Positions 7,388 to 15,553 of a DNA stretch of 27,820 nucleotides are shown here, in pieces; within the stretch, counting starts at the first letter, position 1, and the number at the start of each line of letters is the position of its first letter. The DNA is from CAZOGW01 sp964579415 (GTDB taxonomy: Bacteria; Actinomycetota; Acidimicrobiia; Spongiisociales; UBA5794), in NCBI GenBank assembly GCA_964579415.1, contig CAZOGW010000030.1, forward strand, positions 1 to 27,820. Reading direction: 5' to 3'. Under the pieces are notes generated by a model. The model saw only the letters and a list, made by a program, of their open reading frames with translations. It ran no database searches and was not told where the DNA came from. The position numbers and the translations under genes are program-made.

Positions 7388-8275
7388 ATGGACAGGACGC
7401 TGGCCGTGGACGGGCCGCTCGACGTGGTGGTGACCATGCGGGCTCTCGGCTCGTCGACTCGGGGACCGGAACCGCGGTCTCCCGGCGGCTGGTGGACGGG
7501 CAACACAGCCGCAGGGACGGCGACGCTCCAGGTATCGGTGTCGGGTGGCGCCATCCACGGCGAGGCATGGGGCGACGGCGCCGAACTCGTGCTCGACAGG
7601 CTGGCCGCGCTGTGCGGCCTGGACGACGACCCGGGCGCATTCCGTCCCTCGCCGGGACCGGTGGCCGACCTGCACCGGCGCCACCCCGGGCTGCGTATCG
7701 GGCGCACCTCGGAGGTGTTCGACGCCCTGGTCCCGGTGATCCTGGGCCAGCGGGTCGCCGCGACCCAGGCGATCGGGTCCTACCGCAGCATCGCCCGCGG
7801 TTGGGGCTCCCCGGCACCGGGGCCGATCGACGCCTGGCTGGCACCGACGGCACGGGTGCTGGCCGCCCTCGACCCCGACGAACTGCATCCCCACGGCGTG
7901 GAGAGAAGCCGGGCATTGATCCTGCGGGAGGCGGCCCGCCGAGCCGGGCGGCTGGAGGAGGCGGTGGCGATGGGTCGGGCCGAGGCGTACCGGCGCCTCA
8001 CCGCGGTGAGGGGCATCGGTCCCTGGACCGCCGGGCACGTGGCAGGGGTGGCGCTGGGCGATCCCGACGCCGTCCCGGTCGGGGACTTCCACCTGCCCAA
8101 CACCGTGGCCTGGGCGCTCGCCGGCGAGGCGCGGGCAGACGACGCCCGCATGCTGGAACTGTTGGAGCCCTACCGGCCGCACCGCCGCCGGGTCATCCTG
8201 CTGCTGCGGCTCGCCGGAGTGAAGGCACCCGCTTTCGCCGCCCGGCGTCCCGTCCACGACATCCGCAGCCGGTGA
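7388..8275 (+). CDS. DNA-3-methyladenine glycosylase II, HhH-GPD superfamily (AlkA-like)
   Basis: This 295-residue base-excision repair enzyme removes alkylated purines from DNA. A divergent N-terminal AlkA-type domain (residues 1-95) precedes the helical core, with the family segment VFDALVPVILGQRVA (110-124). The hairpin motif is LTAVRGIGPWTAGHVAG (204-220) and the catalytic aspartate is D233 in PVGDFHLP. The ATG at 7388 or an in-frame GTG at 7379 could be the start; neither has a strong ribosome site. A second, unrelated 3-methyladenine glycosylase (Tag) is encoded at 24680. The gene is divergent from the thioesterase with a 62-bp gap. Confidence 0.88.
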   Translation: MDRTLAVDGPLDVVVTMRALGSSTRGPEPRSPGGWWTGNTAAGTATLQVSVSGGAIHGEAWGDGAELVLDRLAALCGLDDDPGAFRPSPGPVADLHRRHPGLRIGRTSEVFDALVPVILGQRVAATQAIGSYRSIARGWGSPAPGPIDAWLAPTARVLAALDPDELHPHGVERSRALILREAARRAGRLEEAVAMGRAEAYRRLTAVRGIGPWTAGHVAGVALGDPDAVPVGDFHLPNTVAWALAGEARADDARMLELLEPYRPHRRRVILLLRLAGVKAPAFAARRPVHDIRSR

Positions 8276-8312
8276 AGGCAGAAACCGGTATCAGAACCGG
8301 GTCTTTGCGGGA

Positions 8313-8561
8313 TCAGGAGACCTCGACGGTCTCCTCGGAAGGCGACACCTGCACTGCCTGGTCGCGTAGCCAGTCGAGGACCTCGTCGCGGAAGAAGCGG
8401 AAGTTCTTGCCCCACCGGTAGGCCGGGATCTCGCCGCTCGACACCTTCGAGCGGACCACCTCGGCCGTGGACCCCACCATCTCGGCGACCTGTGCCGTGT
8501 TCAACGTTGGCGGGTACTGTTCCCGGTACGCCTCAAGGATCTTGTCGAACTCCAAGGCCAT
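8313..8561 (-). CDS. Small helix-turn-helix DNA-binding protein, paralogue of the 5763 gene
   Basis: This 82-residue winged-helix protein carries TLNTAQVAEMVGSTAEVVRSKVSSGEIPAYRW, then NFRFFRDEVLDWLRD and an acidic tail. It lines up end to end with the protein at 5763-6002 (FRFFRDE then L then WLR in both). ATG at 8561 is chosen for the GGAGGT just upstream. The gene diverges from the tad pilus operon, so it may regulate it, itself, or the LysM gene that shares a promoter element. That role is inference. A short hairpin (GGAGACC/GGTCTCC, 8316-8334) overlaps its 3' end. Confidence 0.85.
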   Translation of the reverse strand: MALEFDKILEAYREQYPPTLNTAQVAEMVGSTAEVVRSKVSSGEIPAYRWGKNFRFFRDEVLDWLRDQAVQVSPSEETVEVS

Positions 8562-8624
8562 TCCACACCTCCACGGCGGTTGGGGGACGGTTTCGGAGCT
8601 GCTCTCCACCTGTCCCCATATTGC

Positions 8625-8657
8625 GTAACGTTACCATAGTGTCTCGCGGGCACGCAA
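8625..8657 (-). promoter_or_regulatory. Promoter of the second small HTH gene with palindrome over the -10
   Basis: On the minus strand, TTGCGT (8652-8657), an 18-bp spacer and TAACGT (8628-8633) form a plausible promoter. The -10 lies inside the perfect 10-bp palindrome GTAACGTTAC (8625-8634). The 12-bp string TAACGTTACCAT here recurs at 17103-17114 upstream of the LysM gene. A regulator binding the palindrome would block the -10; which protein binds is unknown. Confidence 0.5.
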
Positions 8658-8664
8658 GAACCAT

Positions 8665-8694
8665 TTGGCAAGCCTCGGCACCGGTCACTACGAT
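8665..8694 (+). promoter_or_regulatory. Probable promoter of the tad operon
   Basis: TTGGCA (8665-8670), an 18-bp spacer and TACGAT (8689-8694) match sigma-70-type elements, placing the transcript start near 8701. GGGGAGGGAG around 8727-8736 is the nearest ribosome site to the ATG at 8745. Confidence 0.45.
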
Positions 8695-8744
8695 TATGGC
8701 AGATAACCCCATGCAGGCGCCAGATCGGGGAGGGAGATGGCGGG

Positions 8745-9515
8745 ATGAGCATGACAGAGCCCATCGGGCACGCCGACGGACGTCCGACGATGCTCGAACC
8801 CCAGCCGGCGCCCCGCAGGCGGCTCAGCAGCCGGGTTTCCCTACTCCACGTGATCGCCGCGGTGAGCGGGTTGCTGGCATTCCTCTTGATCCTGAGCTGG
8901 ATGCGGGGCCAGCAGGACCTTGTCGAAGCAGCCGTCGCCGGCGTCGACATCCCGGCGGGCAACGTCGTGTCCGTCGAGATGTTCGATTTCGTCGAGGTCC
9001 CCGCCGACGGGGCGTTCGGCGGCAAGGTTCTCACCCGTGACGAAGTGAATGCCCTGCTCGCCGGTCCCCGTCCCGTCGCCACCCGGCGCATCGGCGCCGA
9101 GGAACCGATCCTGGCGACCGACTTCCGCAGCGCCGACATGCCGGTGGGGCTGCGGGCCATGTCACTGCCCGTCGACCTGAACCGGGCCGTGGGGGGTGCC
9201 CTCGCAGCCAGCGACAGGGTCGACGTGATCGGCTTCGACGGAGGAGGCCCCTTCTACATCGCCACCGACGTGGTCGTGCTCGACGTGCCGGTGGCCAGCG
9301 CCGGCGCCTTCGGTACCAGCACCGGCTACGCCATCACGCTGGCCGTCACCGATGAGCAGGCGCTGATGCTGGCCGAGGCGCTCACCGAGGGCGAGATCCA
9401 CGTGCTGCGTTCCACCGGGGCCCCCGAGGTCACCCTGGAGCGCCTGCTCCCGGCGTCCCCCCAGGACGGGATCGCCGAGAGACGGGAGGGCGAAGCGGGC
9501 GGAGACCGGCGGTGA
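8745..9515 (+). CDS. cpaB: Flp pilus assembly protein CpaB/RcpC-like (SAF domain)
   Basis: This 256-residue protein has a basic cytoplasmic N-terminus, one membrane segment (about residues 33-53, VSLLHVIAAVSGLLAFLLIL) and an extracytoplasmic SAF-type domain (VEAAVAGVDIPAGNVVSVEMFDFVEVP onward). A second domain with GLRAMSLPVDLNRAVGGALAASDRVDVIG is the classic CpaB signature. In other bacteria CpaB is a periplasmic part of the Tad pilus machine. It is the first gene of the operon. ATG 8745 or 8751 could be used; the A at 8737 belongs to a three-codon reading frame. Its stop overlaps the GTG of the next gene (GTGA). Confidence 0.85.
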   Translation: MSMTEPIGHADGRPTMLEPQPAPRRRLSSRVSLLHVIAAVSGLLAFLLILSWMRGQQDLVEAAVAGVDIPAGNVVSVEMFDFVEVPADGAFGGKVLTRDEVNALLAGPRPVATRRIGAEEPILATDFRSADMPVGLRAMSLPVDLNRAVGGALAASDRVDVIGFDGGGPFYIATDVVVLDVPVASAGAFGTSTGYAITLAVTDEQALMLAEALTEGEIHVLRSTGAPEVTLERLLPASPQDGIAERREGEAGGDRR

Positions 9516-10810
9516 CGGCCACCCGCACCGAGCCGGCGGTCTGCTTCGGGTCCTCGCAGCGGGCCTGGGTCACCGACCTCATCAGCCATGTGAGCGACCA
9601 CGGCGGGATACGCATCGTGGGCACCGCCCTCACCCAGGACGACGCCGTCGGCATGGACTACGACGTCCTCGTCATCGACGACGTCTCCAGCGTGCTCTCA
9701 CCCCGGCTGGTGACCCGGGTCCAGGCGGCGGGCCGGCTGGTGGTCGCCGTCTACGACACCGACCGCGGGCCCGAGGTCAGGGAGAGGCTCAAGGCCACCG
9801 GAGTCGACGGGCTGGTCGGAGCCGATGCCGCCGCTCCCGAGATCGTCCGCGTCATTGTCGACGCGGTGCGCCGGCACTCCATCGACCACGAGTTGGCCAT
9901 GATTGTCGACGAGTTCGCCGAGCCGTCAGGGCCCGACATCGCCGAGGCTGAGGCGCCGGCGGGGGTCGCGAGTCGACGCATCGCCGTCGTCGCCGGCAGT
10001 GACGGGGCCACCGAGGTCGCCGTCGCTCTCGCCGGAATCGTGGCGGGACGTGGTATCTCCGTGGTGGTGGTGGACCTGGACACGCTGGAGCCGTCGGTAG
10101 CGCAGCGGCTCGGCCTGCCTCTCACCCCCAACATCTTCACCGCCACCGAACATCTCCGGCTCCGCTCCCGGCTTCATGACGCCTTCGCCCGTCACCCCGA
10201 CGGGTTCGCCGTCATCGGGGGCATCCCCAACCCGCGGGAGTGGGAGAACATCACCGAGATCGAGGCCGCCGATCTGGTCGAAGAACTGGCGGAGGGCTTC
10301 GACGTCGTCATCGTCAAGGTGAACCGCCACCTCGAGGATCTCTCCACCTTCGCCGGCTCGGCGGGGAGGTTCGATGTCGGCCGGCGCCTCATGGCGATGG
10401 CGACCCACGTGCTCGGGGTGACCAGCGCCAGCCCGCTGGGGAGCACCCGGCTGCTCGCCATGCTCGGCGACGTGAGGTTGCTCGGCGCCGCACCGGTGCA
10501 TGTGGTGGTCAACCACGCCCCTCGCAGCCAGTTCATCCAGGGCGAGATAGCGGAGGAGATCCGGAGGTCTGCCGGGGTGGCTTCGGTCACCTTCCTGCCC
10601 ATCGACAACCGGGTGCGCAAGGCCGCCTGGCAGGGGGAGACGGTGCGGACCGGGAGGTTCCTCAAGCAGGTGGCGAGCGTCGCCGACGCCGTCACCGACG
10701 GCCTCCGAACCGGGCACGCACCCGATGGCCCCGAGCGTCGTGCTGCCGGCGATGCGGAGGCGACGGAGAGTGAGATGGCATCGGCAGAACACACCGAGGA
10801 GTCCCGGTGA
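9512..10810 (+). CDS. CpaE/TadZ-like pilus assembly protein with degenerate P-loop
   Basis: This 432-residue protein has a receiver-like N-terminal domain (about residues 8-120, VLVIDDV, then KATGVDGLVGADA) and a MinD/ParA-like ATPase domain (about 150-400). Its role in the family is to place the Tad apparatus at the membrane. The Walker A region reads VVAGSDGATEVAVAL, without the signature lysines of KGGxGKS/T, so ATP hydrolysis is doubtful. The DLDTLEPSVAQRLGL segment, equivalent to the Walker A' loop region, survives. The GTG start overlaps the cpaB stop by four bases, and the stop likewise overlaps the tadA start. Confidence 0.8.
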   Translation: MTATRTEPAVCFGSSQRAWVTDLISHVSDHGGIRIVGTALTQDDAVGMDYDVLVIDDVSSVLSPRLVTRVQAAGRLVVAVYDTDRGPEVRERLKATGVDGLVGADAAAPEIVRVIVDAVRRHSIDHELAMIVDEFAEPSGPDIAEAEAPAGVASRRIAVVAGSDGATEVAVALAGIVAGRGISVVVVDLDTLEPSVAQRLGLPLTPNIFTATEHLRLRSRLHDAFARHPDGFAVIGGIPNPREWENITEIEAADLVEELAEGFDVVIVKVNRHLEDLSTFAGSAGRFDVGRRLMAMATHVLGVTSASPLGSTRLLAMLGDVRLLGAAPVHVVVNHAPRSQFIQGEIAEEIRRSAGVASVTFLPIDNRVRKAAWQGETVRTGRFLKQVASVADAVTDGLRTGHAPDGPERRAAGDAEATESEMASAEHTEESR

Positions 10811-12084
10811 GCGTGTACCAGGACCTGGCCCGCCAGGTCGCCCACGACATCGAGGAGCGGAAGCTGTCCCCGGACCGCGACGCAGACTCCATCCGCCGCG
10901 TCGTCGACGAGACGGTCCAGGCCTATCAGAACCAAGCGCACGCCGGGAACACTCAGGCCCTCCGGGATCCCGCCGACATGGCCCGCAGGTTGTGGCACGG
11001 GATTGCCGGCTTCGGCCCGCTCACCGAGCTGATCGACCGCAGCGACGTCGAGGAGATCTTCATCGAGGGTGACCGGATCAGCTTCATCGGCTCGTCGGGG
11101 CGTCTCGAAGCCCTCATGGCCCCCACCAGCGAGGCGGAGAACCGCCAGATCGTCGACCGGATGCTGGCGGGCACCAACCGCAGGCTGGACGCTTCGTCGG
11201 CCATCCAGCAGGCTCGGATCCTTGGCGGCAAGGCCCGGCTCACCGCGGTGATCCCGCCGGTGTCCGACCGGCTTTCGGTGACCATCCGCAAGTACACCAT
11301 CTCCGACGAGACGCTCACCACGCTGATCGAGCGTGAATCCATGCCCGCCAACGCCGCCGCCCTGCTGTGGTGCCTGGCGCAGGTGAGCGCCTCGGTGCTG
11401 TTCTCCGGGCCCACCGGCGCCGGCAAGACCACCGCCATGAGCGCCTACCTGCGGGCGGTCCCCGACGACATCTGCATCCGTATGTGTGAGGAGGTGCGCG
11501 AGCTGCACATCCCGCTTTCGCTGCACTCGTCGTTCTACGAGGCATCGTCCGTCGCCATGGACGGCGGGCGTCAGTACTCGCTGCGGGACCTGATCAAGGT
11601 CTGCTTGTCGCAGCGCGTCGACCTGCTCTGTGTCGGCGAGGTCCGCGGAGAAGAGGCCTACGAGCTGACCCGCGCGGTGAACGCCGGTTGCGGATTCACC
11701 TGTACGGTCCACGCCAACTCGGCCCGCGAGGCTCTCTCGGCCCTGGTGGAGAACTCGCTCAAGGCGGGTGAGAACATCCCGGTGAGCGTGGCCCGGCGTA
11801 GTTTCGCCCGCGGCATCGACGTGGTGGTCCATCTCGACCGGCGCATCGGTCTGGGCGGAACCGGCCCCAGCCGGAAGATCGGCGAGATCGTCGCCGTGGC
11901 CCCCTCGATGGCCACCGACGACTTCACCACCGAGCCGCTGTTCGTTCGTGCCCACCGCGACGCCCCCATGGAGTGGACCGGCGCCTTCCCCCAGCCCGAC
12001 GTCACCCGCCGCATCGACGAGATCCTGCCCGAGGGAGTTACCGCCAAGGACGTCCTCATGGGGGAGTGGAGGCCTCACCTGTGA
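10807..12084 (+). CDS. tadA: Tad pilus secretion ATPase TadA/CpaF
   Basis: This 425-residue hexameric ATPase powers pilin polymerisation at the inner face of the membrane. It has the usual N-terminal helical domain with GFGPLTELIDRSDVEEIFIEG (residues 68-88), Walker A GPTGAGKT (201-208), an Asp/Glu-rich CEEVRELH region near 228, Walker B-like LLCVGEVRGEEA (273-284) and a His box TVHANSARE (300-308). All catalytic motifs are intact, in contrast to the TadZ-like neighbour. It starts with GTG at 10807 in a four-base overlap. Type IV secretion ATPases are related, but the neighbours settle it as Tad. Confidence 0.93.
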   Translation: MSVYQDLARQVAHDIEERKLSPDRDADSIRRVVDETVQAYQNQAHAGNTQALRDPADMARRLWHGIAGFGPLTELIDRSDVEEIFIEGDRISFIGSSGRLEALMAPTSEAENRQIVDRMLAGTNRRLDASSAIQQARILGGKARLTAVIPPVSDRLSVTIRKYTISDETLTTLIERESMPANAAALLWCLAQVSASVLFSGPTGAGKTTAMSAYLRAVPDDICIRMCEEVRELHIPLSLHSSFYEASSVAMDGGRQYSLRDLIKVCLSQRVDLLCVGEVRGEEAYELTRAVNAGCGFTCTVHANSAREALSALVENSLKAGENIPVSVARRSFARGIDVVVHLDRRIGLGGTGPSRKIGEIVAVAPSMATDDFTTEPLFVRAHRDAPMEWTGAFPQPDVTRRIDEILPEGVTAKDVLMGEWRPHL

Positions 12085-12986
12085 GAATCCTCGCCGCGCT
12101 GCTGGGCGCCACCTTCGTCTACCTGACCATGACGACGTTCCTCGGCGTTGCTCCCCGCCTCGAAGTACGCACCCGGGCACGCCCCCAGGTATCGAAACGG
12201 CAGCTGTGGCTCATCCAGGCCGGCTCCGAGCTCACCCCCCGGCAGTTCTGGTGGGGCTCCGTCGCCGCCGGGGTGCTCGCCTTCGCGCTGCTGGCGCTGC
12301 TCACCCAGAGCCCGGTGGTGGCGGCCATCCCCGCCGTGGCCGTCGGCCTGCTGCCCCGGGCCTACTACTCCCGGGAACGGCAGCGGCGGATGGCGGAGGT
12401 GCAGCAGGCGTGGCCCGACGGCATCCGCGACATCCTGGCCCACGTATCGTCGGGGGCGACCCTGGCCCGTGCCGTCGAGGCGCTGGCGACGGAAGGCCCG
12501 CTGGCGCTGCGCGCCGCCTTCGCCCGCTTCCCGCTCCAGGCACGGATGTTCGGGGTGGTCTCGGCGCTGGAGATCGTCAAGGAGGAGCTGGGCGACCCGA
12601 CGTCGGACAAGGTGATCGAGGTACTCATCCTGGCCCACGAATTCGGCGGCGACCTTATCCAGGAGGTGCTGCGAGACCTGGTGGAGGCCATCACCGAGGA
12701 CCTGCGCACCCTGGAGGACATCCGCACCGCCGGCTTCGAGCAGCGGATCGAGGGTGTCCTCGTCGTGGTGGTGCCGTGGCTGGTGCTGGTGTTCCTGGCC
12801 ACGGTCCCCGAGGACTACCGGGAGTTCTACCGGTCCTCCGCCGGCCAGTTCGTGGTGGTCCTCGGCGCCATCTGGAGCGCCGTCGGGCTGATCGTGATGC
12901 GCCTCATCCAACGCGACCGCGGCGAGGTCCGCGTCCTCGGCGGGTCCGCAGCCGTCTCCGATGACACCGCGAGGGCGGTCCCGTGA
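12081..12986 (+). CDS. tadB: Tad pilus inner-membrane platform protein TadB
   Basis: This 301-residue membrane protein has an N-terminal helix, a hydrophobic pair around residues 55-90, a cytoplasmic T2SF-type helical domain (about 100-230: WPDGIRDILAHVSSGATLARAVEALA is characteristic) and C-terminal membrane segments (VVVVPWLVLVFLA and VVVLGAIWSAVGLIVM). With TadC it forms the platform that TadA acts on. The GTG at 12081 overlaps the tadA stop (GTGA); longer in-frame extensions lie inside tadA and look non-coding. The stop overlaps tadC in the same way. Confidence 0.88.
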   Translation: MRILAALLGATFVYLTMTTFLGVAPRLEVRTRARPQVSKRQLWLIQAGSELTPRQFWWGSVAAGVLAFALLALLTQSPVVAAIPAVAVGLLPRAYYSRERQRRMAEVQQAWPDGIRDILAHVSSGATLARAVEALATEGPLALRAAFARFPLQARMFGVVSALEIVKEELGDPTSDKVIEVLILAHEFGGDLIQEVLRDLVEAITEDLRTLEDIRTAGFEQRIEGVLVVVVPWLVLVFLATVPEDYREFYRSSAGQFVVVLGAIWSAVGLIVMRLIQRDRGEVRVLGGSAAVSDDTARAVP

Positions 12987-13933
12987 GTCAGCTTGCCGTC
13001 TTCGGAGCGCTGTTCGCCGGCCTGGCGGTGGGTTCGACGGTGTGGGTCGTCGTCCAGCCGTACCGCCGACTGGCGCCGCGGTTGCGGCCTTATGCCTCCG
13101 TCTCCCGAGGCCGCCTCGCCCGGTCGGTCGACGTGCGCGGCCAGGCCGGCGCCGCGGTGGGCGAATCCACCTTGCACCGGCTCTTCGGGCCCATCTTCGA
13201 GTCGGCGGTGTCCTCCTTCGCCCAGCTCCTCGGCGCCGGCAACGACGAGGCACTCGGCCTCAAGCTGCGCCAGGCGGGCATGTACCCCGGGCTGCCGATG
13301 AGCCAGAAGGTGCGGGAGTACAAGGTGCGGTCGCTGGGCCGCTCGCTGCTGTTCATGTGCGCCGGCGGCGGCCTCGGCCTTCTCGCCAGCGGTCCCCGGG
13401 CAATGGTCCTGCTGGGGATCGGTGGACTGGTGTACGGGGTGCTGTTTTCCCGCAGCCGGCTCGACGGGGCGGTGAAGGCCCGCCGGGAGCGGCTCCGCGC
13501 CGAGCTGTACACCTTCAACCAGATCATCGCCATGCGGACCCGGGTCGGCGGCGGCGTGACCGACGCCCTCCGTCACACCGTGGCCCGCGGCAACGGCGTG
13601 TTCGTCGACGACATCGCCGAGGTTCTGCGGCTACAGGCGTCGGGGGTGTCGCTGAGCGCGGCGCTGCAGCGGGCGGCGCGGCTCAGTCTGGAGCCTGAGG
13701 CACAGCGCACCTTCAGCGTGCTGGCCACCGCTCAGGATCGCGGCGCCGACCTCGGCGACGCCCTGCTGGACCTGTCCAAGGACCTGCGGTCGCAGCGGCG
13801 CGACGACCTGCAGCGGGAAGCGGCCCGCCGCCGCCTCCTGCTAATCGTCCCCATCGTCATCATTCTTGCCCCGGTGATGCTGCTTTTCATCGGGGCGCCG
13901 CTGCCCTCGCTCATCTTCGGGACGGCGCCATGA
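12983..13933 (+). CDS. tadC: Tad pilus inner-membrane platform protein TadC
   Basis: This 316-residue T2SF-domain protein pairs with TadB. It has an N-terminal membrane helix (LAVFGALFAGLAVGSTVWVVV), two central segments around residues 125-155, a T2SF domain (LYTFNQIIAMRTRVGGGVTDALRHTVARG) and a C-terminal hydrophobic segment (LLLIVPIVIILAPVMLLFIG). Start is GTG at 12983 in a four-base overlap. A 70-bp gap follows before the pilin gene, the first real spacing inside the operon. Confidence 0.88.
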   Translation: MSQLAVFGALFAGLAVGSTVWVVVQPYRRLAPRLRPYASVSRGRLARSVDVRGQAGAAVGESTLHRLFGPIFESAVSSFAQLLGAGNDEALGLKLRQAGMYPGLPMSQKVREYKVRSLGRSLLFMCAGGGLGLLASGPRAMVLLGIGGLVYGVLFSRSRLDGAVKARRERLRAELYTFNQIIAMRTRVGGGVTDALRHTVARGNGVFVDDIAEVLRLQASGVSLSAALQRAARLSLEPEAQRTFSVLATAQDRGADLGDALLDLSKDLRSQRRDDLQREAARRRLLLIVPIVIILAPVMLLFIGAPLPSLIFGTAP

Positions 13934-14003
13934 TCCGGCGCCGCCCCAGCCGGGACCCCGTACAGGCAACGTGCCGGCGCATGCCGGTGGAAGGGAGCAA
14001 GCC

Positions 14004-14195
14004 ATGGACGCCTGGATGACGGCACTGCGTGCCCTCGCCGTACCGCCCGACGAGTCGGGTGAGGTGAACACCGCAGCCATCCTCGCCTGGATGGTGCTGG
14101 CGGTGGTGATCATCGCTGCCATCAACATCACGTTCGACGGTCTCGTCACCGACGTGATGTCCAATGTCCAGTCCAAGATCCTCGGGATCGGCTGA
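14004..14195 (+). CDS. Flp/Tad-type pilin-like small membrane protein
   Basis: This 63-residue protein has a short polar leader ending DESGE (residues 16-20), followed by a hydrophobic helix AAILAWMVLAVVIIAAI (24-40) and a short C-terminal tail. Size, position directly after tadC and the Gly-Glu before the helix fit a Flp major pilin, processed by a prepilin peptidase. The canonical glutamate at +5 after the cleaved Gly is not in place, so the exact cut site is unclear. No peptidase gene (TadV type) is in the window. ATG 14004 is preceded by GGGAG at a good distance. Confidence 0.75.
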   Translation: MDAWMTALRALAVPPDESGEVNTAAILAWMVLAVVIIAAINITFDGLVTDVMSNVQSKILGIG

Positions 14196-14616
14196 CACCG
14201 GCTTGCGACGGTGGGGGCCGCGGTGGCGGCCGCCGGCGGGCGAGCGCGGCGAGGTCGGGATCGGGATCCTGGTGGCCATCGGCCTCACGATGGTGGTGGC
14301 CCTGGTGGTCACCAATGCCTTCGTGCACCTGTACGGGCAGGCGGTGATGCGCTCTGCGGTCGACGAGGGGATCCGGGCCGGCACCCGACTGGGCGGCGAC
14401 CCGGTGGCGATGTGTGAAGATGCCGCCCGGGATGTGGTCGACTCGCTCATACCGGGGACGCTGGGTCGCTCCATCGAGGAGCCCCGATGCGTCGTCGGGT
14501 CCGACGGGTTGCTGGTGGCGAACGTCTCTGCCGAGTTCCCCGTTTACCTTCCGGTGACGGTGACCGTGTGGAGGGTGAGCCTGTCCGGATCGGGCGCGCT
14601 GGAGACAGGGCCGTGA
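14164..14616 (+). CDS. TadE-like pilus assembly/pseudopilin protein
   Basis: This is up to 150 residues: an Arg-rich leader, then GERGEVGIGILVAIGLTMVVALVVTNAF, a prepilin-like GE motif and membrane helix, then an extracytoplasmic domain with a Cys pair (AMCEDAARDVVD and EEPRCVV). This is the usual form of TadE-type minor pilins. The ATG at 14164 lies 32 bases inside the pilin gene; an in-frame TTG at 14203, just after the pilin stop, would give a 137-residue protein. Neither has a clear ribosome site. Its stop overlaps the next gene by four bases. Confidence 0.7.
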   Translation: MSSPRSSGSADTGLRRWGPRWRPPAGERGEVGIGILVAIGLTMVVALVVTNAFVHLYGQAVMRSAVDEGIRAGTRLGGDPVAMCEDAARDVVDSLIPGTLGRSIEEPRCVVGSDGLLVANVSAEFPVYLPVTVTVWRVSLSGSGALETGP

Positions 14617-15047
14617 GGCCGCGGCTGGGCGAGCGGGGCGAGGCTGCGGCCATCGAGGTCATCGCCGTCATCTCGTTCCTGCTCATCCCGACGTTGGTCG
14701 CCTTCATGCAGGTGCCCCGTTGGATCGACGCCCGCTCCACCGCCGAACTGGCGGCAGCCGAGGCCGCCCGGCTCATGGTGCTCGCCCCCGACTACGCCAC
14801 CGGGGCACGAAGAGCCGAGGATGCGGTGACCCAGATCGTCGCCAACCACGGCTGGCCGGCCTCGGCACTCGGCGGGCTGCGCTGGAGCGGCGGCGACGAG
14901 TTGGAGGGTGGTCAGAGCATCACCGCCACGGTGACCATGGATGTCCCTCCGATCGTGGTGCCCTTCGTCGGCAGGTTCCGCGGCGGCGGGACCTTCACCG
15001 CCAGCCACACCGAACTGGTCGACCAGTACCGGAGCTTCGACCGGTGA
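14613..15047 (+). CDS. TadE-like protein, second copy
   Basis: This 144-residue protein begins at GTG 14613 (GTGA overlap). RPRLGERGEAAAIEVIAVISFLLIPTLVAFM again gives a GE motif before a hydrophobic helix, followed by an extracytoplasmic domain with a Pro-rich VPPIVVPFVGRF segment. It is likely a minor pilin or pilus-priming subunit. In this operon type several such proteins occur in a row. A longer in-frame extension upstream lies within the previous gene and is rejected. Confidence 0.75.
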   Translation: MRPRLGERGEAAAIEVIAVISFLLIPTLVAFMQVPRWIDARSTAELAAAEAARLMVLAPDYATGARRAEDAVTQIVANHGWPASALGGLRWSGGDELEGGQSITATVTMDVPPIVVPFVGRFRGGGTFTASHTELVDQYRSFDR

Positions 15048-15493
15048 GACCGCCGACCGACGAGAGGGGCAACACCCTGTTGTTCGGTCTGGGGATCACG
15101 CTGCTGCTCTTCGGCCTCGCCGGCCTGGCCATCGACACCTGGCGGGTGTTCGCCGAGCGCCAGGCCCTGGCCAGCCTCGCCGACGCGGCGTCCATCGTCG
15201 GAGCCAACGCCATCGACCTGGACAGGTTCCGCACCGACCACGAGGTGGAGATCGCCGCGGGCGAGGGCGAGGCGGCAGCTTCCGCCTACCTCGCCCGTCA
15301 CGCCGCCGGCGTCGCTCCCGGCATCAGCGGCAGCGCCAGGGAGGTGCTCCGACCCGGGCTGCCCACCGTCGGCGTCGAGGTGACCGTGGAGCGGGAGGTC
15401 TCCCTCACCCTGGTCACACTCTTCACCGACCAGACCGCCTTCACCGTCCGCGCCACCGCATTCGCCCTCCCCGGCGAGCGCGCCGGGCCGTGA
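15044..15493 (+). CDS. TadG-like pilus-associated membrane protein
   Basis: This 149-residue protein starts at GTG 15044 (GTGA overlap). DERGNTLLFGLGITLLLFGLAGLAIDTWRVFAERQALASLADAASIVGANAIDLDRF matches the start of TadG-like proteins, where a membrane helix is followed by an R..L...ADAAA..GA segment. It lacks the large C-terminal domain of full-length TadG, so it is a short form. After it the four-base overlaps stop; a 60-bp stretch holds only a 22-codon reading frame. Confidence 0.75.
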   Translation: MRPPTDERGNTLLFGLGITLLLFGLAGLAIDTWRVFAERQALASLADAASIVGANAIDLDRFRTDHEVEIAAGEGEAAASAYLARHAAGVAPGISGSAREVLRPGLPTVGVEVTVEREVSLTLVTLFTDQTAFTVRATAFALPGERAGP

Positions 15494-15553
15494 TGCACAT
15501 CTGCGACGCGGACCGCGGGACACCGGGCGACACCTGCGGGATGGCGCTCCGCT

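Noticed and set aside
5763..8561. Phage or integrative element, suggested by two excisionase-like proteins
   Set aside because: No integrase, attachment site, tRNA or phage gene is nearby, and the neighbours are housekeeping genes.
12075..13576. Long minus-strand open frames opposite tadB and tadC, and similar long frames opposite many other genes
   Set aside because: High GC leaves opposite-strand frames open. Their translations are low-complexity and have no family motifs, while the plus genes are clearly real.
13930..14019. A 29-codon reading frame starting in an ATGA overlap with tadC and ending inside the pilin gene
   Set aside because: Arg/Pro-rich with no recognisable feature. The pilin gene has its own ribosome site, so this is more likely spacer sequence.
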